Shown here: piece by piece, positions 41,547-45,865 of the stretch
Layout of the letters: each line of letters opens with the position of its first letter
How positions within the stretch are numbered: the first letter of the stretch is position 1
DNA from: Nocardia acidivorans NBRC 108247
GTDB lineage: Bacteria; Actinomycetota; Actinomycetes; Mycobacteriales; Mycobacteriaceae
Direction of reading: 5' to 3'
Assembly (NCBI RefSeq): GCF_001625085.1
Contig: NZ_BDAW01000069.1
Location: 1 to 45,865 of the forward strand
DNA: 45,865 bases
Notes under the pieces: generated by a model
Databases searched by the model: none
Seen by the model: only the letters and a program-made list of their open reading frames with translations
What the model was told of the DNA's origin: nothing
Made by a program: the position numbers and the translations under genes

Positions 41547-42722
41547 ATGGTCACCGTAGACGAGCTGTTCGCCATCGATTCCCTGCTCAGCGATGAGGAG
41601 CGGGCCATTCGGGATACCGTACGGGATTTCGCGGCCGAGCGGTTGCGGCCGCATATCGCGGATTGGTTCGAGGCGGGGACGTTCCCGGCTCGGGAGTTGG
41701 CCCCGGAGCTGGGCAAGCTCGGGCTGCTGGGGATGCATCTGGAGGGGTACGGGTGCGCGGGCACCTCGGGGACGGCGTACGGGCTGGCGTGTATGGAGCT
41801 CGAGGCGGTGGATTCCGGTGTGCGGAGCATGGTTTCGGTGCAGGGGTCGCTCGCCATGACCGCGATCCACAAGTACGGCTCCGAGGAGCAGAAGCAGCGC
41901 TGGCTGCCGGGGATGGCGGCGGGTCAGCTGCTGGGGTGTTTCGGCCTGACCGAACCGGATTTCGGGTCCAATCCGGGCGGAATGCGCACGCGCGCACGGC
42001 GAGACGGGGACGACTGGATTCTGGACGGCGCCAAGATGTGGATCACCAACGGATCCGTCGCGGATGTGGCGGTGGTGTGGGCGCAGTCCCGCGAGGGTGA
42101 GCGCGACACCATTCGCGGCTTCGTAGTACCCACGGACACACCGGGATTCACCGCCAACGAGATTCACCGCAAGCTCTCCCTGCGCGCCTCGGTCACCGCC
42201 GAACTCTCACTCGACGGCGTGCGACTGCCCGCCGATGCCATGCTGCCGGAGGCGCGCGGCCTCGCCGCACCGCTGGGCTGCCTCTCCGAAGCCCGCTTCG
42301 GCATCATCTTCGGCGCACTCGGCGCGGCCCGCGATTGCCTCTCCGCCGCAATCGATTACGCCCGCACCCGGGAGGTGTTCGACAAACCGCTCGCCGCCTA
42401 TCAGCTCACCCAGGCCAAGCTGGCCGATATGGCGGTCGAACTCGGCAAGGGCCAGCTGTTGGCACTGCATCTCGGGCGACTCAAGGATCGCGGTGTGCTG
42501 CGCGGCGAACAGATCAGCGCGGGCAAACTGAACAGCACCCGCGAGGCCATTGCCATCGCACGGGAATGCCGAACCATCTTGGGCGCGAACGGAATCAGCC
42601 TGGAATACCCGGTGCTTCGGCACGCCAACAACCTCGAATCGGTGCTCACCTACGAGGGCACCGCCGAGGTGCATCAGCTCGTGCTCGGCGAGGCGCTCAC
42701 CGGATCCAAGGCGTTCCGCTGA
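41547..42722 (+). CDS. Acyl-CoA dehydrogenase, glutaryl-CoA dehydrogenase-like
   Basis: The FAD enzyme has 391 residues. It shows LGCFGLTEPDFGSNPGGMRT and KMWITNGSVADVAVVWA (FAD and acyl pocket), ARTREVFDKPLAAYQLTQAK with the FAD-contacting Arg, and the catalytic Glu in SVLTYEGTAEVHQLVLGEALTG (about 367). CRTILGANGISLEYPVLRH is close to the glutaryl-CoA dehydrogenase subgroup, which oxidatively decarboxylates glutaryl-CoA in lysine or tryptophan catabolism; without a substrate test it could act on another short acyl-CoA. No electron-transfer or CoA-ligase partner is adjacent. Confidence 0.92.
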   Translation: MVTVDELFAIDSLLSDEERAIRDTVRDFAAERLRPHIADWFEAGTFPARELAPELGKLGLLGMHLEGYGCAGTSGTAYGLACMELEAVDSGVRSMVSVQGSLAMTAIHKYGSEEQKQRWLPGMAAGQLLGCFGLTEPDFGSNPGGMRTRARRDGDDWILDGAKMWITNGSVADVAVVWAQSREGERDTIRGFVVPTDTPGFTANEIHRKLSLRASVTAELSLDGVRLPADAMLPEARGLAAPLGCLSEARFGIIFGALGAARDCLSAAIDYARTREVFDKPLAAYQLTQAKLADMAVELGKGQLLALHLGRLKDRGVLRGEQISAGKLNSTREAIAIARECRTILGANGISLEYPVLRHANNLESVLTYEGTAEVHQLVLGEALTGSKAFR

Positions 42723-42787
42723 CCGAGTTCACTGCGAAAGTCACTCCGCGGGAAGGTTTTCGAGCCATTCGCGAATGATCGGGTTGG

Positions 42788-43543
42788 TCAGTGCGGGTGG
42801 GTGTAGGGCACGGCGTGACAGGCGCCCGGGGCGTCGATGACCTCGATCCGGGTCGGGCCGCCCAGCTGACCGGCCAGCTCCTGCTGGATCGCGGGCCCGT
42901 GCGTGGCATCACCGATACCGCACATCAGCAGGGCGGGCACGGTGATGCCGCCGACCACGTCCACGGTGCTTTCGCGTTCGATCAGACTGCGCACCGCGCC
43001 CTCGGGCCGGCGGCGATCGGCGGCCCATTTCTCCAGCCAGGGCGCGCGCTGCTCGCGGGCGCCGCCGATCATCTGTGCCGAGATCGGCTCGGTCAGTTCC
43101 TCGAGCGGGCCGTCGCCCAGCACCCAGGTCTCGAGCAGAATCCGCCTATAGCCCGCACGTTCCTCGCCGCTGTAGGGCTTGGCGCTGCTGCCGATCAGGA
43201 TCAGGCCGCGAATGCGCCGGGGTTGCCGCACGGCCATGCGCATGGCGATGCCGCCGCCCTGGAAGACGCCGCCGGCGACGAGGGTGTCGATGCCGAGGTG
43301 GTCCAGGACCGCCCAGCAGTCCGACGCCAGTCGCCACCAGTCGAAGGGGGTGCCGGGATCTTCGGTGCGGCCGTGGCCGCGCGCGTCGACGGCGATGATC
43401 CGGTAGTCCGGGTGCAGGTCGCGCTGCCCCTCCCACATGTCGGCGTCCATGAAAATGGTGTGCAGCAGCAACAACACCGGTCCCGCGCCGCCGGTATCGG
43501 TGAAGTGGATTTTCGCTCCGTCATCGGTGGTGACGAACGGCAC
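42788..43543 (-). CDS. Alpha/beta hydrolase fold protein lacking the nucleophile serine
   Basis: The 251-residue protein has an alpha/beta hydrolase layout: strand LLLLHTIFMDADMWEGQ (oxyanion region), IIAVDARGHGRTEDP, a nucleophile-elbow position AGGVFQGGGIAMRMAVRQP, the acid region LLMCGIGDATHG and His in GACHAVPYTHPH at the C-terminus. At the elbow, the usual GxSxGG reads G-V-F-Q-G-G; TTC instead of TCC replaces the nucleophile by Phe. It is therefore probably inactive as a hydrolase or acts by another mechanism. GTG 43543 follows GGGAGGGG by 8 nt; the longer frame to 43594 lacks this. Confidence 0.85.
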   Translation of the reverse strand: MPFVTTDDGAKIHFTDTGGAGPVLLLLHTIFMDADMWEGQRDLHPDYRIIAVDARGHGRTEDPGTPFDWWRLASDCWAVLDHLGIDTLVAGGVFQGGGIAMRMAVRQPRRIRGLILIGSSAKPYSGEERAGYRRILLETWVLGDGPLEELTEPISAQMIGGAREQRAPWLEKWAADRRRPEGAVRSLIERESTVDVVGGITVPALLMCGIGDATHGPAIQQELAGQLGGPTRIEVIDAPGACHAVPYTHPH

Positions 43544-43701
43544 GATGCGGCCCCTCCCTGTGAATTCGCCTGCCCCGAGCCACATTCGAGGCATCAGGCG
43601 GCGCTAACAGTAACGTGTTCTAGTAACTCCGCCCGGATTCGCGGCGCGAGTGCGCGGTGCGCGATATCTCACAGGCGGTGCCGGACCCGTACCGGAATTG
43701 C

Positions 43702-43707
43702 TAGCAT
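43702..43707 (+). promoter_or_regulatory. -10 box, leaderless promoter
   Basis: TAGCAT, 6 nt, GTG 43714. Confidence 0.5.
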
Positions 43708-43713
43708 GACCAG

Positions 43714-44058
43714 GTGTTTTTGCCCGGCTCCGCGTTGCTCGTCGTCTCGGCGCGTAAGACTTTGAACCGCCTGCAGCGCACACACGGAGCTCCGGCCGTC
43801 GAAGCCATGCGCGAGTTTCCCGGTGTGGCCGCGGCGGTCGATCAGCATGCCGCCGCCGTTCGCGACATTCTCGAAGTGGGCGTGGAGAATTCCAGCGCCG
43901 TCCCGGTGAGCGTGCTGCTCGCCGGTTACGCCCGCGGCCTGCTGGAGGATCTGCGCGAAACCGGCCTACAGGCCCCGTACGACTCCGAGGATTGGCAGTC
44001 CGCCGAATGGGTGCACCTGCGCCTGGCCGCGGTCTGCACGCTCGCCCGCGGCGAGTAG
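43714..44058 (+). CDS. Conserved small protein (possibly DUF6401 family)
   Basis: The 114-residue protein contains FLPGSALLVVSARKTLNRLQ, MREFPGVAAAVDQHAAAVRD, VLLAGYARGLLEDLRE and a C-terminal WVHLRLAAVCTLARGE. The PGxAAxVDQHAAAVRD segment recalls DUF6401 proteins of actinobacteria, a family of unknown function; I hold this loosely. It is helical and probably cytoplasmic. GTG 43714 is 6 nt after TAGCAT with no Shine-Dalgarno. A strong terminator follows. Confidence 0.75.
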   Translation: MFLPGSALLVVSARKTLNRLQRTHGAPAVEAMREFPGVAAAVDQHAAAVRDILEVGVENSSAVPVSVLLAGYARGLLEDLRETGLQAPYDSEDWQSAEWVHLRLAAVCTLARGE

Positions 44059-44141
44059 ACACTCGCTCCGGCGGGCATATCGGCCCGCCCGCAGCCGATC
44101 GGCGCATTGCCTTGGCACACAACGATATTCACGTAATAGCA

Positions 44142-44186
44142 GAAACACAGCGGCCCGCGTATCTGGTACGCGGGCCGCTGTGTTTC
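44142..44186. terminator. Strong bidirectional terminator
   Basis: A perfect 20-bp stem: GAAACACAGCGGCCCGCGTA (44142-44161), TCTGG loop, and its complement (44167-44186) ending TGTTTC. It lies between the converging small protein gene and the TM-helix protein gene. Confidence 0.9.
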
Positions 44187-44190
44187 GTCT

Positions 44191-44234
44191 TACGGGTCAG
44201 AGCATTCCGGGTTACGGGTCAGAGCATTCCGGGC
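44191..44234. repeat. Tandem duplication of 22 bp over the stop of the TM-helix gene
   Basis: TACGGGTCAGAGCATTCCGG appears twice head to tail. The copy nearer the gene carries its last codons (Gly-Met-Leu-stop); the other repeats them downstream of the stop. Confidence 0.85.
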
Positions 44235-45271
44235 TGACCGCCGCGGCCGGGCATCTGACCCGGCTGCTGACCGGACTGCCACGGCTGTTGCCCACCGTGC
44301 GGCATCTGCCCGTATCCGGGCTGGCTACCGTAACCCTGCGGGCTCTGTGCCGAATAACCCTGCGGGCCGTTTCCCGCATAGCCCTGGGGGCTCTGCCTCG
44401 AATAGCCCTGCGGGTTCTGCCCGGGCGCACCGGTCGACTGGTCGGCCCATTTTCCGGGAGGCGACTGCTGGCCACCCATGGCGCGCTGACCGCCCGCACC
44501 CTGATGCGCCATCATCGCCTGATGCTGCGCGGACTCGCGCTGCCGTGCGGCATCCTCACGGCCACGCTGGAAGGCTTCGGCGTGACCCTTCACCTCGGGC
44601 ATTTCGCTCTCGATGGTCTCGAGCCAGCCTTCCCAGCGCTGTTGCATCGGCTTGATGAGACCGCCGCCGACACCGACTACGAGCACACCACCGATCACCG
44701 CGAGCACCGTGATCAGGATCGGCATGGTGACCGAGGTGGCGACCCCGATCTGGTTCAGCGCCGCGATAATGCCTACGCCCCAGATGAATACGGCCGCGAT
44801 ACGACCCATCATCCGGCCGTACGAGAGTCCGCTGAGCATATTCGCGATCATGTCCATCACCACGCTGGCGATGGCGCCCGCCACACAGACGATGACGATC
44901 GCGACCGCGAGCCGCGGCAGCCAGGAGACGACGCCGTCGAGCATGGTGCTGATCGGATTCGGCCCGAACACACCGAATCCCAGCTGCAGAGTGATCAAAA
45001 GGATTGCGTAGTAAGCCAATTTGGCGATGATGCCGACCGCGTCGTAGCTGCTGTGCGCCAGCATGTCCTTGACACCGCCACGCTCCACCAGTCGGTCGAA
45101 GCCGACCTGATGCAGAATTCGCGTCACCAGCCGGGCGACGATCTTGGCGATCAGCCAGCCAATGATCAGGATGGCCAGAAAGCCCGCGAACTTCGGTACG
45201 AATGTGGCGACCGAACTCCACGCGTTCGACAGCCCCTGCTGGAAATCGATAGCCAAACTCGAGGTGTGCAT
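44219..45271 (-). CDS. Conserved-TM-helix (mechanosensitive channel-like) membrane protein with PQGY tail
   Basis: The 350-residue protein has two copies of the PF05552-type helix with its conserved following segment: FVPKFAGFLAILIIGWLIAKIVARLVTRILHQVGFDRLVERGG, then a second membrane block (GIIAKLAYYAILLITLQ, LPRLAVAIVIVCVAGAIASV), with further helices to about residue 215. No MscS beta domain follows. The C-terminal 110 residues are Gln/Gly/Pro/Tyr-rich with four to five repeats of (S/N/G)PQGY and are probably disordered. It may be a CmpX-like small channel or envelope-stress protein. ATG 45271 follows AAGGGACGGGG. Confidence 0.82.
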   Translation of the reverse strand: MHTSSLAIDFQQGLSNAWSSVATFVPKFAGFLAILIIGWLIAKIVARLVTRILHQVGFDRLVERGGVKDMLAHSSYDAVGIIAKLAYYAILLITLQLGFGVFGPNPISTMLDGVVSWLPRLAVAIVIVCVAGAIASVVMDMIANMLSGLSYGRMMGRIAAVFIWGVGIIAALNQIGVATSVTMPILITVLAVIGGVLVVGVGGGLIKPMQQRWEGWLETIESEMPEVKGHAEAFQRGREDAARQRESAQHQAMMAHQGAGGQRAMGGQQSPPGKWADQSTGAPGQNPQGYSRQSPQGYAGNGPQGYSAQSPQGYGSQPGYGQMPHGGQQPWQSGQQPGQMPGRGGQPGML

Positions 45272-45425
45272 ACCCCGTCCCTTCGCTATCCGTTCCGGCC
45301 GGGTTGCCGGAACTTGCTCCAGGGCGGTTATACCCCGCGGCCGATCACCGGAATCGCGAGTTTGCGAAATAGTTGCCAAATCGGGTGCCTGTGATTTGCC
45401 AGACATTGCCGACCGGAAACCGAAA

Positions 45426-45453
45426 CCCTCCCGGAGCACATGCTCGGGGAGGG
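45426..45453 (-). terminator. Terminator of the transglycosylase gene
   Basis: CCCTCCCGGAGC, ACAT loop, GCTCGGGGAGGG; 11 of 12 pairs, 28 nt past the stop. Confidence 0.75.
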
Positions 45454-45480
45454 CTCTGACGGGGTCTTACCGGGGCCGGC

Positions 45481-45865
45481 TCAGTACGCGCTGTTGACGT
45501 TGTCCATCGAGCCGTAGCGCGCGGCGGCGTAGTTGCACGCGGCGACGATGTTGGCGACCGGATCCCAGACGTCGGTCGAGGTGCCCGGGACGTGGTACGC
45601 GTTGAAGGTCGGGTCGATCACCTGGAGCAGGCCCTTGGACGGGATGCCCATGGCGGCATTGGAGTCGTACAGGTTGATCGCCTGCGGGTTGCCACTGGAT
45701 TCGCGCAGCACGTTGCGGAGGATGCCGTCGTAGCTGCCGGGGATGCCGTGGGCGGACATGATGTCCAGCGCCTGACGGATCCAGCCATCCAGGTTGTCCG
45801 GGTAGGACGGGGCGGGCGGCGCGGCGGGCACCTCGGCCGGAGCCGGAGCGGGCATCGGCGCGGGC
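45481..45865 (-). CDS. Transglycosylase SLT domain protein (5' end outside window)
   Basis: The visible 128 residues contain a Pro/Ala linker followed by a lysozyme-like SLT domain: DGWIRQALDIMSAHGIPGSYD, ILRNVLRESSGNPQAINLYD with the catalytic Glu (RES), GIPSKGLLQVIDPTFNAYHV, and DPVANIVAACNYAAARYGS at the C-terminus. Lytic transglycosylases cleave peptidoglycan between MurNAc and GlcNAc. The frame is open through the right edge, so the start and any signal peptide are not seen. Related actinobacterial proteins are secreted, some with several SLT domains or a resuscitation role. Confidence 0.9.
   Translation of the reverse strand, partial: PAPMPAPAPAEVPAAPPAPSYPDNLDGWIRQALDIMSAHGIPGSYDGILRNVLRESSGNPQAINLYDSNAAMGIPSKGLLQVIDPTFNAYHVPGTSTDVWDPVANIVAACNYAAARYGSMDNVNSAY

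Overview
The window reads as chromosome of a high-GC actinomycete of the Mycobacteriales, most likely Nocardia or a close relative. Three things point there: a mycothiol S-conjugate amidase (mca), a DesA2-type acyl-ACP desaturase, an LGFP-repeat lipoprotein and a Rv1109c-type lipid-droplet protein; strongly G/C-ending codons; and a gene order that, from memory, follows the M. tuberculosis Rv1111c-Rv1079 block (DUF6542 end, ispH, Rv1109c, xseA, xseB; DUF4245, glpX, fumC; desA2, phoH2, glyA, coaA; uppS, hlyIII; DUF255, Rv1083, mca, DUF4307, greA, metB). I could not run any database search; family names rest on motifs and recall.

Layout. 1-7.5 kb holds isoprenoid (ispH), repair (xseA-xseB) and central carbon genes (glpX, fumC). 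7.5-10.1 kb is a small accessory module: FAD monooxygenase with divergent TetR, then a limonene-epoxide-hydrolase-like protein. 10.3-19.4 kb carries desA2, an LGFP lipoprotein, phoH2, DUF488, a small conserved protein, a glutaredoxin, glyA under a clear ZTP (pfl) riboswitch, a DUF885 protein and coaA. 19.4-24.1 kb has a conserved hypothetical, a short-chain Z-prenyl diphosphate synthase, hemolysin III, a membrane adenylate cyclase and a small membrane protein. 24.15-25.8 kb and 28.1-35.6 kb are accessory and decayed, with several broken or decapitated genes (SDR, XRE regulator, kinase-like protein, PIN remnant, MFS and alcohol dehydrogenase remnants), alternating with two intact modules: TetR / SDR-hemerythrin-MFS and PadR-DUF1048-DUF1048. 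35.6-45.9 kb returns to the backbone (ADP-ribosylglycohydrolase, AraC, mca, DUF4307, greA, metB, acyl-CoA dehydrogenase, alpha/beta hydrolase, a TM-helix channel-like protein, a transglycosylase).

The most interesting non-coding signals are: a ZTP riboswitch ending in a hairpin that holds the glyA Shine-Dalgarno; some 14 start codons that sit 6-8 nt after a TANNNT-like -10 box, i.e. leaderless mRNAs, including a 21-bp divergent gap in which two leaderless -10 boxes overlap; a dispersed palindromic repeat (GTCATCCCGGC...GCCGGGATCCAC) in at least five good and two decayed intergenic copies; leader peptides abutting coaA and the adenylate cyclase; a PadR gene whose best-placed start is ACG; and an alpha/beta hydrolase whose nucleophile serine appears replaced by Phe. 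I found no CRISPR array, no complete insertion sequence and no tRNA or rRNA. No single wholly new multi-gene system is obvious; the PadR-DUF1048 pair, the 36-residue small ORF at 16923 and the bidirectional leaderless promoter are the best candidates for something little described.
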